Origin: Ruminococcaceae bacterium AM07-15
GTDB taxonomy: Bacteria > Bacillota > Clostridia > Oscillospirales > Butyricicoccaceae
DNA: 64,000 nt
Direction of reading: 5' to 3'
NCBI GenBank assembly: GCA_003477405.1
Contig: QUDE01000006.1
Location: 96,854 to 160,853, forward strand
Below the pieces are notes generated by a model. It had not been told where the DNA came from. It was given only the letters and a program-made list of their open reading frames with translations, and searched no databases. This document shows, piece after piece, positions 43,399 to 52,565 of this stretch; positions within the stretch are counted from its first letter, which is position 1, and each line of letters begins with the position of its first letter. The position numbers and the translations under genes are program-made.

Positions 43399-45486
43399 TC
43401 AGGCCTGCTTGGGCTGAGCCCCCAGAGAAACATTGCCAATGGCCTGTATCTGCACATTGCTGGTGATCTCATTAAAGGAGAGCACATACATATCGGGATA
43501 AAACTGAGAAACCATCCGGCTCACATACACCCGGATCACCTGGCTTGTGAGCAAAATGGGAGTTTGAGATAGCTCGTTGAACTTTTTGCGCAGCTCACCC
43601 AGCTGGGCAATGATCTGCTGCATGATATCCGGACTGAGGGCCAGATAGACGCCGTGATCGTTTTTGGTCAAGGCGGCCAGGATCTTGGTTTCCACATCGG
43701 CATCCAGGGTCACCACCCGCAGCTGGCCGTTCTGGCAGAACTTCCGGGTAATGGTACGGCTGAGCGCCCCCCGGACCTGCTCGGTGATCATATCCATATC
43801 CCTGGTGGTGGAGCCGGCGTCTACGATGGTCTCCAGAATGGTGCTCAGGTCTTTGATGGGAATGCCCTCCCGCAGCAAAGAACGAAGGATCTTTTCCAGA
43901 TTGGCATAAGTGACCACATTGGGGATGGCGTCGTTTACCAGCTCCGGCTCGGTCTTTTTCAGGTTCTCCACCAGCTGCATGGTCTCGCTGCGGTTGAGCA
44001 GCTCGTGGGCGTGGCTCTTGATGGTTTCCGACAAATGGGTGAGCATCACGGTGAGGGGAGAGATGACGGTATAGCCATAGATCTCCGCCATTTCCTTGTT
44101 CTCCGGCAAGATCCACCGGGAGGGGATGCCGTAGGCCGGTTCCACCGTCTCGATGCCGTCGATCTCACCGCCGGGAGAGGCGGGTTCCAGAGCCAGGTAA
44201 TAATCCACCAGAATCTCACCGCTGGCCACCTGCTCGCCACGGATCTTGATGACATATTGGTTGGTACCCAGGGAGGCCCCGTCGTGAAGGCGGATCGAGG
44301 GGATGACAAATCCCATATCCTGGGCGTACTGCCGGCGGAAAATAACAATACGGCTGATGAGCTTTCCGCCGCTGTGCTCATCCACCAGCGGGATCAGACT
44401 GTATCCAAACTCCATTTCAATGGGCTCGATGGCCAGGAGGGAATACACATTGTTGATGTCTTTGAAATAGTCGGCTTCGCTGGGGGCCTGGACTTCGGTG
44501 GGAGCCGGTAGTTCTTCCGGCGCCGCTTCCTCGGCCTGCTTTTTCTGCTCCATGCGCTTACTGCCCACATACCCTCCGGCGCCCAAGGCACTGCCCACCA
44601 GCACCAGCGGCACAGTGGGAGAACCGGGGATGAATCCCAGCAGCACCAGAATCACACCGGTGGACAGAATCGCCCGGGGCTGGGCCTTGAACTGACCCAC
44701 CACATCGGTATTCAGGCTGCCGTCGGACACCGACCGGGTGACGATCATACCGGTGGCGGTGGAGATCATCAGGGCCGGCAGCTGGGAGACCAGTCCGTCA
44801 CCGATGGTGGCAATGGAGTACACATTGAGCACGGTGGCAAAGTCGCCGCCACCCTGAACGATACCAATGATCAGACCGGCCACAAAGTTGATGACGGTGA
44901 TAATCAGGGACATCACCGCATCGCCCTTGACGATCTTGGTGGCGCCGTCCATGGCGCCATAGAAATCGGCTTCCTTCTGGATCTTATACCGGCGGAGACG
45001 GGCTTCCTTTTCGTCGATCAGGCCGGAGCTGAGGTCGGCGTCAATGGCCATCTGTTTGCCGGGCATGGCGTCCAGGGTGAACCGGGCCGCCACTTCGGAG
45101 ACGCGCTCGGCGCCTTTGGTAATAACGATAAACTGCACCAGCACGATGATCAGGAAGATCAGCACGCCGATGACGATATTGCCCTGGGTAATCAGCTGAC
45201 CAAAAGATTTGATCACAGCGCCGGCATTGCCGCCGTTGGAAAGGATCAACCGGGTGGAGGACACATTCAGTCCCAACCGGAACAGAGTTGTGATCAGCAA
45301 AAGGGATGGAAATATGGAAAACTCCAGCGCTTCCCCGATGTTCATGGTGATCATCAGGATCATAATGGACAGGGAGATGTTGATGATGATAAGCACATCC
45401 AGCATAAATGTGGGCAGCGGGATCACCAAAAACAATACGATGACCACCACCATCAACGATATGGCGCTATTGAGTATTCGTTTCAT
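43399..45486 (-). CDS. flhA: flagellar export gate protein FlhA
   Basis: A 695-residue protein with eight N-terminal membrane helices (LMVVVIVLFLVIPLPTFMLD, LLLITTLFRLGLNVSSTRLIL) and a cytoplasmic loop ARFTLDAMPGKQMAIDADLSSGLIDEKEARLRR, which is the conserved FHIPEP region, then a large cytosolic nonameric-ring domain. It forms the export gate with FlhB and FliPQR. It lies 13 bases after flhB. Confidence 0.97.
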   Translation of the reverse strand: MKRILNSAISLMVVVIVLFLVIPLPTFMLDVLIIINISLSIMILMITMNIGEALEFSIFPSLLLITTLFRLGLNVSSTRLILSNGGNAGAVIKSFGQLITQGNIVIGVLIFLIIVLVQFIVITKGAERVSEVAARFTLDAMPGKQMAIDADLSSGLIDEKEARLRRYKIQKEADFYGAMDGATKIVKGDAVMSLIITVINFVAGLIIGIVQGGGDFATVLNVYSIATIGDGLVSQLPALMISTATGMIVTRSVSDGSLNTDVVGQFKAQPRAILSTGVILVLLGFIPGSPTVPLVLVGSALGAGGYVGSKRMEQKKQAEEAAPEELPAPTEVQAPSEADYFKDINNVYSLLAIEPIEMEFGYSLIPLVDEHSGGKLISRIVIFRRQYAQDMGFVIPSIRLHDGASLGTNQYVIKIRGEQVASGEILVDYYLALEPASPGGEIDGIETVEPAYGIPSRWILPENKEMAEIYGYTVISPLTVMLTHLSETIKSHAHELLNRSETMQLVENLKKTEPELVNDAIPNVVTYANLEKILRSLLREGIPIKDLSTILETIVDAGSTTRDMDMITEQVRGALSRTITRKFCQNGQLRVVTLDADVETKILAALTKNDHGVYLALSPDIMQQIIAQLGELRKKFNELSQTPILLTSQVIRVYVSRMVSQFYPDMYVLSFNEITSNVQIQAIGNVSLGAQPKQA

Positions 45487-45499
45487 AGTTTACTGGCTC

Positions 45500-46576
45500 C
45501 TACTTCCCGCCCTGTTTCAGGGAGGAATCCATACGATAGATATACACCAGCACCTCGGCCACCGCGTTGTAAAACTCCGGGGGAATGGGCCGGTTCAGTT
45601 CTGTGGAGGCATAAAGAGCCCGGGCCAACGGCACATTTTCCATCACCGTCACCTGGTGTTCCTCCGCCATCTTGATGATCCGCAGCGCCAGATGATCCTG
45701 CCCTTTGGCCAGAACCACCGGTGCTTCGTCCACATCGGGCCGATAGCGCAGAGCCACGGCAAAATGGGTGGGGTTTTTGATGACCACATCGGCCTGAGGC
45801 ACCTGCTGCATCATGCGGGATTGAGCCATCCGCCGCTGCAGTTCCTTGATCTTGCCTTTGACCTGAGGGTCGCCTTCCATCTGTTTGTATTCTTCCTTGA
45901 TCTCCTGCTTGGACATTTTGATCTGCCGTTCGTAATCCCACCACTGATAAAAGATATCGGCCCCGGCCAGAACGATATAGGCGATCATGATCTGATTGAC
46001 CATTTGAAAACTCTCGTCAAACAGATGACCGCAGGCACTGGGGAGATCGGCGCCCAGATATTTGGTGAAAGAAAGCAGTGCGCCGGAGATAAAACGATAG
46101 ATCAGAAGCAGCAGCAGAAAGATCTTCAGCAGCCCTTTCAGGGCTTCGATGATGCTGCGCAAAGAAAACAGCCGCTTGACTCCCTGAAGGGGATTGAGAC
46201 GGCTCCACTTTGGTTTGAGGGATTCGCCGGAAATGAGCATTTTGGTCTGGAAGAAGGTGACGGCCACCCCCACCAGCGCCGCCGTGGCCAGAATCGGCCC
46301 CGCCGTTTTCACAAACACCAGCAGCAGCTGATAAAGGAGGTTGCCTCCCTGTTCGGTGGGCATGGCTCCGGTTCCGCCGGTGGCCAGGCCCATGCAATAC
46401 CGGAAAAAGCTCTCCAGCTGATCCACAGCCCCGGAGGCCGTCAGCCGGATCACCCAAAAGCTTACCAGCAGCACCATCACGGAAACAGCGTCGTTACTAA
46501 AGAAGATGTTGCCTTTTTTTCGTTCGTCACGCCGCTTTTTTGGCGTGGCTTTTTCCGTTTTGGAACTGTCGGCCAA
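45500..46576 (-). CDS. flhB: flagellar export specificity switch protein FlhB
   Basis: A 358-residue protein with a basic N-terminus (SKTEKATPKKRRDERKKGNI), four membrane helices and the cytosolic autocleavage motif NPTH in VVIKNPTHFAVALRY. Cleavage there switches export from hook to filament substrates. It lies between fliR and flhA. Confidence 0.97.
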   Translation of the reverse strand: MADSSKTEKATPKKRRDERKKGNIFFSNDAVSVMVLLVSFWVIRLTASGAVDQLESFFRYCMGLATGGTGAMPTEQGGNLLYQLLLVFVKTAGPILATAALVGVAVTFFQTKMLISGESLKPKWSRLNPLQGVKRLFSLRSIIEALKGLLKIFLLLLLIYRFISGALLSFTKYLGADLPSACGHLFDESFQMVNQIMIAYIVLAGADIFYQWWDYERQIKMSKQEIKEEYKQMEGDPQVKGKIKELQRRMAQSRMMQQVPQADVVIKNPTHFAVALRYRPDVDEAPVVLAKGQDHLALRIIKMAEEHQVTVMENVPLARALYASTELNRPIPPEFYNAVAEVLVYIYRMDSSLKQGGK

Positions 46577-46611
46577 GCCCCCTCACCTCCTCAGACCCTT
46601 GGAAAAGGGAT

Positions 46612-47388
46612 CTAACCGCCTGTTCCCAAAAGACGCACCGCCTGCTCCATCTCGGTGAGCATCTGGGCTTCTGCCTGAAGCAGAAATTCGTTGAACGGAG
46701 TCAAAAACACAAACAGCAGCACAAGGCCGATGATGACTTTCAACTCCATGTTAATGACAAATGCATTGATCTGGGGAATGGCCTTCATCAGAATGCCCAT
46801 GCCGATTTCCCCCAGCACTTCCGCTGCCAGAATGGGCAGTGCCAGTTTGACAGCCAGTATCATGCAGGTGAAAAACAATTCCGCCACATAAGAGGCCGTG
46901 GCCTGACCGAACACCGCCGCACCATAAGGAAGCAGCTCTCCTGAGCTTTCCAGCAGGCGCATCAGGGTGTAGTGGCCGTTTTCCCCGAAGAAATTGAGTA
47001 CCAGCAGAATGTTGAGCAGCGACGCGCTCACCGTCATGTTGGACTGGTTTCCCGCATCATAGATCTGTGCCATGGTCATGCCCATCTGAGTGTCGATGAT
47101 CTCGCCCCCCACCTGGACCACCATGAAAAACAGCCGCATCACAAACCCCAGCACAAATCCTACGCCCAGTTCCTTGCACATGATCAGGGCAAAGACGATG
47201 ATGTTGCTGGGTGCTTCCACGGCCAAAGCGGGTTCCAAACCGAAAACACTCACTGAAAGCACCATAATGAGCCCGGCCTTCACCGTGCCCGGCAGGTTGT
47301 TCCGCCCCAGCAATGGGTTGAAGAGAATGAACCCGCTCATGCGCATGAGGATCAGTTCGAAGAGGAAAAGTTGTTGCCAATCTATCAT
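46612..47388 (-). CDS. fliR: flagellar export gate protein FliR
   Basis: A 258-residue polytopic membrane protein with FELILMRMSGFILFNPLLGRNNLP at the N-terminus and LILPILAAEVLGEIGMGILMKAIPQINAF-like sequence (reads LPILAAEVLGEIGMG), both family hallmarks. With FliP and FliQ it builds the export channel. Separate from flhB, without fusion. Confidence 0.95.
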   Translation of the reverse strand: MIDWQQLFLFELILMRMSGFILFNPLLGRNNLPGTVKAGLIMVLSVSVFGLEPALAVEAPSNIIVFALIMCKELGVGFVLGFVMRLFFMVVQVGGEIIDTQMGMTMAQIYDAGNQSNMTVSASLLNILLVLNFFGENGHYTLMRLLESSGELLPYGAAVFGQATASYVAELFFTCMILAVKLALPILAAEVLGEIGMGILMKAIPQINAFVINMELKVIIGLVLLFVFLTPFNEFLLQAEAQMLTEMEQAVRLLGTGG

Positions 47389-47398
47389 ATTTCCGCCC

Positions 47399-47644
47399 TT
47401 ACATCAGCGTGAACAAATACCGGGAAAACTCCAAAAGGGTCTCCAGCATCCATCCGCCGCCTATCAGCAGCACCAGCACCACCACGATCAGTTTCAAAAT
47501 AAAGGAAAGGGACTGTTCGTGGATCTGGGTGACCGCCTGGAAAATGGCCACCAGTATGCCCACGGCCATACTCAAAATCAGCAGTGGGCCGCCGATTTTC
47601 AGCGCCACACCGATCCCTTCCCGCAGGATATCTGCCACTTCCAT
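47399..47644 (-). CDS. fliQ: flagellar export gate protein FliQ
   Basis: An 81-residue protein with two membrane helices: ALKIGGPLLILSMAVGILVAIFQAVTQIHEQSLSFILKL and VVLVLLIGGGWMLETLLEF. QAVTQIHEQSLSFIPK-like sequence is diagnostic of FliQ. It is slightly shorter than the usual 88-90 residues and appears complete. Confidence 0.93.
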   Translation of the reverse strand: MEVADILREGIGVALKIGGPLLILSMAVGILVAIFQAVTQIHEQSLSFILKLIVVVLVLLIGGGWMLETLLEFSRYLFTLM

Positions 47645-47682
47645 GCCTCACCCTCCTTCCGGTTTGATTGCTGCCATAGGCC

Positions 47683-48345
47683 CTAATTGAATCCTCGCAC
47701 CAGGGTGGAAAACAACAGTTCCCATCCATTGAGCGAGATGAAAAGCAAGAGCTTGAAGGGCATGGAAATCATGGAAGGCGGCAGCATGATCATGCCCATG
47801 GACATGAGGGTGGAGGCCACCACCACATCGATGAGCACAAAGGGCAGATACAGATAAAAACCGATCATAAAGGCCCGCTTCAGCTCACTGGTGACAAAGG
47901 CGGGCACCAGAAGCCGCAGAGGCAGCTCGTCGATCTGGCTTTCCTCCTCCGGCGCTTCCACCTGGGCCAGGTCACAGAACAGCTCCAGAGAACTGGTTTC
48001 CGTCTGTCTGGCCATAAATTCCTTCAGGGGCTTTTCCGCCCGCTGGAGAAATTCCTCCTGGGTGATCTCCCCGGCGGAATAAGGCTGATAGGCCTGCTCA
48101 TTGATCTCATCCACCACAGGGGACATGGTGAACAGGGTCAGAAACAACGCCATACCCACCAGCACCATATTGGGCGGATTCTGCTGCAGGCCCATGGCCG
48201 AACGCAGAAAGGAAAAGGAGATCACATACCGGGTAAAGGAGGTCATCATAATGACCATGGAGGGCAAGAGGGTGAGCAGAGTGGTTATAAAGAGGATCTG
48301 AAGGGCCTGCACCTGCTCGCCGTTTACATTGATCAAAGCGTCCAC
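47683..48345 (-). CDS. fliP: flagellar export gate protein FliP
   Basis: A 220-residue protein with FITTLLTLLPSMVIMMTSFTRYVISFSFLRSAMGLQQNPPN and the C-terminal LIDVVVASTLMSMGMIMLPPSMISMPFKLLLF, both diagnostic. Many FliP proteins have a cleavable signal sequence; this one begins close to the mature domain. It follows fliO by three bases. Confidence 0.95.
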   Translation of the reverse strand: MDALINVNGEQVQALQILFITTLLTLLPSMVIMMTSFTRYVISFSFLRSAMGLQQNPPNMVLVGMALFLTLFTMSPVVDEINEQAYQPYSAGEITQEEFLQRAEKPLKEFMARQTETSSLELFCDLAQVEAPEEESQIDELPLRLLVPAFVTSELKRAFMIGFYLYLPFVLIDVVVASTLMSMGMIMLPPSMISMPFKLLLFISLNGWELLFSTLVRGFN

Positions 48346-48348
48346 GCC

Positions 48349-48714
48349 CTAGTGCCCTCCCTTGTCCTTCCGCTGCTTGATCACCTGCTCCAGCGACTGA
48401 CGGAAAGACATGGGCGCCGGCTGATCTTTTTTTGCCTTTTCCCAATCTTCCACCGTCTGCTTTGGAACTTGTCCCAGGCAGGTGATGCCTGAGGGCCCGG
48501 CCCCCAGGAAATAATATTCTTCCCCCAACTTGACCAGAAGAAGCTTCTGGTCTCTTCCCACCGGCACTCTTTCCAGCACCGTGATCAGATTGCCCCGGTA
48601 AAACCTCTCCCCCACTCCCCGGGACGCCACAAAGCGGGTACACAGATAAGCCAGCACCAGGATCGCTCCGATCATCACCAAAGACCAGAGCAATCCCAAA
48701 ATCTGCTGCAGCAT
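48349..48714 (-). CDS. fliO: flagellar assembly protein FliO
   Basis: A 121-residue protein with a single N-terminal membrane helix (ILGLLWSLVMIGAILVLAYLCTRF) and a small cytosolic domain containing VLERVPVGRDQKLLLVKLGEEYYFLGAGPSGITCL, characteristic of FliO/FliZ. It assists FliP ring assembly. Located between cheY and fliP, as in Firmicutes. Confidence 0.88.
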   Translation of the reverse strand: MLQQILGLLWSLVMIGAILVLAYLCTRFVASRGVGERFYRGNLITVLERVPVGRDQKLLLVKLGEEYYFLGAGPSGITCLGQVPKQTVEDWEKAKKDQPAPMSFRQSLEQVIKQRKDKGGH

Positions 48715-48718
48715 AAAA

Positions 48719-49084
48719 TCAGCCGTTGCCCAGAATGGTGTTGACCGCCTTCATCAGCCGGTCCTCCTTGAAGGGCTTGACGATAAAGTCCTTGATACCG
48801 GCCTGCACAGCCTCCACCACCATGGCCTCCTGGCCCATGGCAGAACACATGACCACATTGGCCTTGTCGTCCTTGGAGCGAATGGCTTTCAGCGCCTCCA
48901 AGCCGTCCATGTTGGGCATGGTGATATCCATCAGCACCAGATTGGGCTTGATCTCAAAATACTTCTCCACGGCATCCTTTCCGTCCACCGCTTCGGTCAC
49001 ATCGTCAAAACCGTTCTTTGCCAGCATATCCCGGATCACCTTGCGCATAAAAGCGGCATCGTCCACAATCAGAATCTTGGCCAT
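48719..49084 (-). CDS. cheY: chemotaxis response regulator CheY
   Basis: A 121-residue single receiver domain: ILIVDDAAFMR (acidic pair), LVLMDITMPNMDG (phosphoacceptor Asp), MCSAMGQEAMV (Thr/Ser switch position is Ser) and FIVKPFKED (Lys). Phospho-CheY binds FliM and FliY to change motor rotation. The second ATG is chosen because AAAGGA touches the first. It lies directly after fliY. Confidence 0.96.
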   Translation of the reverse strand: MAKILIVDDAAFMRKVIRDMLAKNGFDDVTEAVDGKDAVEKYFEIKPNLVLMDITMPNMDGLEALKAIRSKDDKANVVMCSAMGQEAMVVEAVQAGIKDFIVKPFKEDRLMKAVNTILGNG

Positions 49085-49124
49085 TTTTCCCATCCTTTTC
49101 TATGTCGTTTTTTGCTTGGATCGC

Positions 49125-50648
49125 TTAGAGTTTTTTCGCCAGATCCATCAGGCCCGGCTGTTTCAACACTTCGGTGATGCGCACGCCGAAATTGTCGTCG
49201 ATCACCACCACATCGCCCCGGGCCACACACAGCCCGTTGACAAACAGGTCCACCTGGTCACCGGCCAGCTTATCCAGCACCACCAGCGACCCCTTGGAGA
49301 ATGTGAGCACATCTTCCACCTTCCGGCGGGTCCGGCCGATCTCCACCGATACCTCCAAAGGCACCGACATGATCAGCTCCAGGTTCTGTGCCTGCTCTTC
49401 TCCCAGCTCTTTGGAAAGATCCAAAGTGGGCAAAGACAACGGTTTTGCATTGACCACCTTGGGGTCCGGCTGATAATACATGGGCTGCTGCATCGGCATC
49501 TGCTGAGGCATCATCCCCGGCATGACTCCAGGATATCCCGCCGGCATTTGCTGGGGCATCATGCCCTGCATGGGCTGGGCCTGCATGGCCGGCTGCTGCA
49601 TCGGCTGCTGCGCCGGGGCCGCCGGTGTCGGGGCCGGAGCCGGGGCACTCATGCCGCCCATCAGCCGCTCGATTTCCTCCTGGCTCATCTTCCCGCCATC
49701 GCCGGAAGACGCCGCCGGAGCCGGAGCCGGGGCCGGTGCGCTCATGCCGCCCATCAACCGCTCGATTTCCTCCTGGCTCATCTTCCCACCATCGCCGGAA
49801 GACGCCGCCGGAGCAGGAGCCGGGGCCGGTGCGCTCATGCCGCCCATCAGCCGCTCGATTTCCTCCTGGCTCATCTTCCCACCATCGCCGGAAGACGCCG
49901 CCGGGGCCGGAGCCGGTTCCGCGGCACCCATGCCGCCCATCAGCCGCTCGATCTCCTCCTGGCTCATCTTCCCGCCATCGCTGGAAGACGCCGCCGGGGC
50001 CGGAGCCGGTTCGGGAGCCGGAGCCGGGGCCGGTTCACTGGACAAGCTGCTGATATCCATACCAAAGCCGCCCAGCAGTTCCCTGGCCAGATCCACCGAC
50101 ATCACATTGACGAACTCACTGTTCAGCATATTTTCAATGCTCAATGTGAACCGGACAACCACCAGCATCCCATCGGATGTCTGGAAATGATCCTCTTTGA
50201 ATTGCTTGATATCATCCAGGGTGAAGGACTGGGGGGTGGAGATATTCACCGAGCGCCCCAGGAAATCGGACAACGCCGTGGACGCTGCGCCCATCATCTG
50301 GTTCATAACCTCGCAGACGGCGCTGATGGTCAGCTCATTGAGCTCGAATTCCTCCTCCGGGGTTTCGCCGCCCATGAGGATATCCACGATCACCTTCACA
50401 TCGCCCCGTTTGAGCAGCATGATGTTGCTGCCTTCCAGGCCGGATACATATTTGATCTCAATGGCGATGGCCGGCTCCAGATCTCCAATGCTGAATTCCT
50501 CCACCGGCACCACCGATACCGACGGGGTGGTGATATCCACCCGGTGGTCCAGCAGATTGGATACCGCCGTGGCTGAGGAACCCAAACTGATATTCATCAC
50601 TTCGCCAATGGCGTCCAGCTCCATGGCGTTAAACACATTTTGCTCCAT
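49125..50648 (-). CDS. fliY: flagellar motor switch phosphatase FliY with four internal CheY-docking-like repeats
   Basis: A 507-residue protein. Residues 1-195 form a CheC-like phosphatase domain with two active-site helices (ELDAIGEVMNISLGSSATA and ISAVCEVMNQMMGAASTALSD). Residues about 205-400 are a low-complexity linker with four copies of GGKMSQEEIERLMGGM (start near residues 226, 257, 288 and 319, period 31), then a Met/Pro/Gln-rich stretch. Residues about 405-507 are a FliN/SpoA domain (VPLEVSVEIGRTRRKVEDVL). The repeated peptide resembles the LSQ-x-EID-x-LL CheY-binding peptide that FliM and FliY normally carry once at the N-terminus; here the N-terminus lacks it. It dephosphorylates CheY-P at the motor. 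Confidence 0.93.
   Translation of the reverse strand: MEQNVFNAMELDAIGEVMNISLGSSATAVSNLLDHRVDITTPSVSVVPVEEFSIGDLEPAIAIEIKYVSGLEGSNIMLLKRGDVKVIVDILMGGETPEEEFELNELTISAVCEVMNQMMGAASTALSDFLGRSVNISTPQSFTLDDIKQFKEDHFQTSDGMLVVVRFTLSIENMLNSEFVNVMSVDLARELLGGFGMDISSLSSEPAPAPAPEPAPAPAASSSDGGKMSQEEIERLMGGMGAAEPAPAPAASSGDGGKMSQEEIERLMGGMSAPAPAPAPAASSGDGGKMSQEEIERLMGGMSAPAPAPAPAASSGDGGKMSQEEIERLMGGMSAPAPAPTPAAPAQQPMQQPAMQAQPMQGMMPQQMPAGYPGVMPGMMPQQMPMQQPMYYQPDPKVVNAKPLSLPTLDLSKELGEEQAQNLELIMSVPLEVSVEIGRTRRKVEDVLTFSKGSLVVLDKLAGDQVDLFVNGLCVARGDVVVIDDNFGVRITEVLKQPGLMDLAKKL
49650..49979 (-). repeat. four 93-bp tandem repeats within fliY
   Basis: Four in-frame 93-base units encode DGGKMSQEEIERLMGGM plus an Ala/Pro spacer. 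The docking-like peptide is identical in all four copies, whereas spacers vary slightly (GAAEPAPAPAA versus SAPAPAPAPAA) and synonymous changes occur. Confidence 0.95.
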
Positions 50649-50653
50649 AGCCC

Positions 50654-51667
50654 TTATTTTTCCCTTCTTCCCTGATTGTCGTAGGTTTCCAACACCTTAA
50701 TGGCCACATTGTTGTTTTGCAGACCCATTTTGCCGCTGAACCACGGCTGCCCTTCCACATAAAGCCGCACCGGTTCCTGCGCATTGCGGCCCAGGTCGAT
50801 CACATCGCCCACATGGAGATGATAGATATCCTGCAGCTGCAAGGTTGTTTTGCCCAGTTCGGCCACGATCTCCAGGTCGGAGGTGCGGAGGATATCCATG
50901 ATCTCATCGGCATTGTCTTCTCTGCCGCTGCGGCCGGCCTGATTGATGGAGGCGATCTTGGTGAAGATATTGGTGAGAGTCATACCCGGCAGACAAATGT
51001 TCATCTGACCGGTGATGTTGGAAAAACTGATATTGATTCCCACAATCACCACCGTTTCATCCAAACCGATCAGCTGCACCAAAGTGGGATTGGATTCCGA
51101 ACGGCGGAATTGAAACTCCAGATCGATGTAGTTTTCCCAACTGCCGCCCAGAGCCTGGATCATATCCTTCACCATGCTCTCATAAAGCCGCAGCTCCAGA
51201 TTGGTCATGCTGTATCCGCTGGATATCTTACCACCCAGATCGCCATTGCCGCCCATGAGCCGATCCATCATGCTGAGCATCAGGGTGGTGGTGAAATGGA
51301 AGAGGATGGGGGGTGATTCCATGGGCTCTTCCCCATCCATGGTCACGCTGGCCAGGGAGAGCACATCCCCTTCCGACAAGGCGTTGGAAAATTCATAATA
51401 CCGCTGCTCTTCCACCGACTCCACCTGAATATCGCAGGTGGAGTGCAGAAGGCCGTTGATCCGGGAATTGATGATCCGTGTATAATTTTCAAAGATGCCG
51501 CTGAGCATTTTCAGCCGGTCTTTGGTGAATTTCCGTGGGCTGTAAAAATCGTATTTCCGATATTTCTTCTCGGCGGTTTTCTCGTTTGACGCCGTCAGAT
51601 CCATTTCGCCGCTGCGTGCGGCGCTGAGCAATGCATCAATTTGGCTTTGTGACAGAACTTCTGCCAT
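50654..51667 (-). CDS. fliM: flagellar motor switch protein FliM
   Basis: A 337-residue protein. The N-terminal VLSQSQIDALLSA is the CheY-P docking peptide, the middle domain has DRLMGGNGD and the SYSMTNLE-type segment, and the C-terminal SpoA domain contains GKTTLQLQDIYHLHVGDVIDL. It forms the C-ring with FliG and FliY. It ends five bases before fliY. Confidence 0.97.
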   Translation of the reverse strand: MAEVLSQSQIDALLSAARSGEMDLTASNEKTAEKKYRKYDFYSPRKFTKDRLKMLSGIFENYTRIINSRINGLLHSTCDIQVESVEEQRYYEFSNALSEGDVLSLASVTMDGEEPMESPPILFHFTTTLMLSMMDRLMGGNGDLGGKISSGYSMTNLELRLYESMVKDMIQALGGSWENYIDLEFQFRRSESNPTLVQLIGLDETVVIVGINISFSNITGQMNICLPGMTLTNIFTKIASINQAGRSGREDNADEIMDILRTSDLEIVAELGKTTLQLQDIYHLHVGDVIDLGRNAQEPVRLYVEGQPWFSGKMGLQNNNVAIKVLETYDNQGRREK

Positions 51668-51719
51668 CTTCGCACCTCCTGGGGGGAGCCTGCTGGTTTA
51701 TCGGGGTACACGCTCCTGG

Positions 51720-52529
51720 TTATTCTGTATCATCTTGCAGCTCGCTGTTGCTGGCAGATCCGTCGCGAATGGTGTAATACCGGCTAATGCTGTCGCTGCT
51801 TTCGTTCTCCAAATCCAAACCGCTGATGACCAGCTCCACCCGGCGGTTATGCGCCTGCCCCTCCGGGGTGTCGTTGCCGTAGACCGGCCTCCACTGTCCA
51901 TATCCCACACTGATCAGCCGGGCCGGGTCGATCACGTTCTTTTCCTGAAGGTAAATGGTCACCACTGTAGCCCGGTTGGAAGAGAGAAAACGGTCAAAAT
52001 CCACATAGTTCTGCCGGTTGGGATCGGCCTGGGCGGTATGCCCAAGCACCCGCACCTCGTTGATGGCCTGGCTGGCTTCCGCCAAAGGCTTTGCCACTTC
52101 ATCCAGCACAACCTTTCCCTCGTCCCGCAGCTCATAGCTGTTGCCGTCAAAAAAGACCGCATCGTCAAAGGACACGAACACATAGCCGCTGCCTTTGCTG
52201 ACGCTGACCATATCATCCAGGCCGCTTTCCGTGACCGATTGTGATATCGCCAGATAAAGCTGTTCCAGGCTTTCATCCACCATATCCTGGGTCAGGCCGG
52301 AGGGAAGGCCCTCCACCGGCGTATCGGTGAGCGCACCGTCCACCACCACCTGGGACGGCTCATCCACAGTCATACCGTTGAACGACGCCACCAGGGCAGC
52401 CCATTTGCTTTCATCCACTCTGGACATGGAGTACAGCATGACGAAGAAACACAACAGCAATGTCACCATATCGCCGTAGGTATCCATCCAGTTGGCGCCA
52501 CCACCGCCGCCTTTTTTGTTTCGTTTCAT
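51720..52529 (-). CDS. motB: stator protein MotB
   Basis: A 269-residue protein with a basic N-terminus, one membrane helix carrying the proton- or sodium-conducting Asp (TYGDMVTLLLCFFVMLYSM) and a C-terminal OmpA-like peptidoglycan-binding domain (VRVLGHTAQADP, FLSSNRATVVTIYLQ, SVGYGQWRPVYGNDTPEGQAHNRRVEL). Located between motA and fliM, where fliL is common in other Clostridia but absent here. Confidence 0.95.
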   Translation of the reverse strand: MKRNKKGGGGGANWMDTYGDMVTLLLCFFVMLYSMSRVDESKWAALVASFNGMTVDEPSQVVVDGALTDTPVEGLPSGLTQDMVDESLEQLYLAISQSVTESGLDDMVSVSKGSGYVFVSFDDAVFFDGNSYELRDEGKVVLDEVAKPLAEASQAINEVRVLGHTAQADPNRQNYVDFDRFLSSNRATVVTIYLQEKNVIDPARLISVGYGQWRPVYGNDTPEGQAHNRRVELVISGLDLENESSDSISRYYTIRDGSASNSELQDDTE

Positions 52530-52565
52530 TCCGTCATCTCCTCTGTACGCCTGAATGCCTGCACC

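Noticed and set aside
49650-49979. CRISPR-like regular repeats in fliY
   Set aside because: They are 93-base coding repeats with conserved reading frame and no unique spacers.
48726-50576. 616-codon plus-strand open frame with Arg/His repeats
   Set aside because: Antisense of cheY and fliY; its repeats mirror the fliY tandem repeats.
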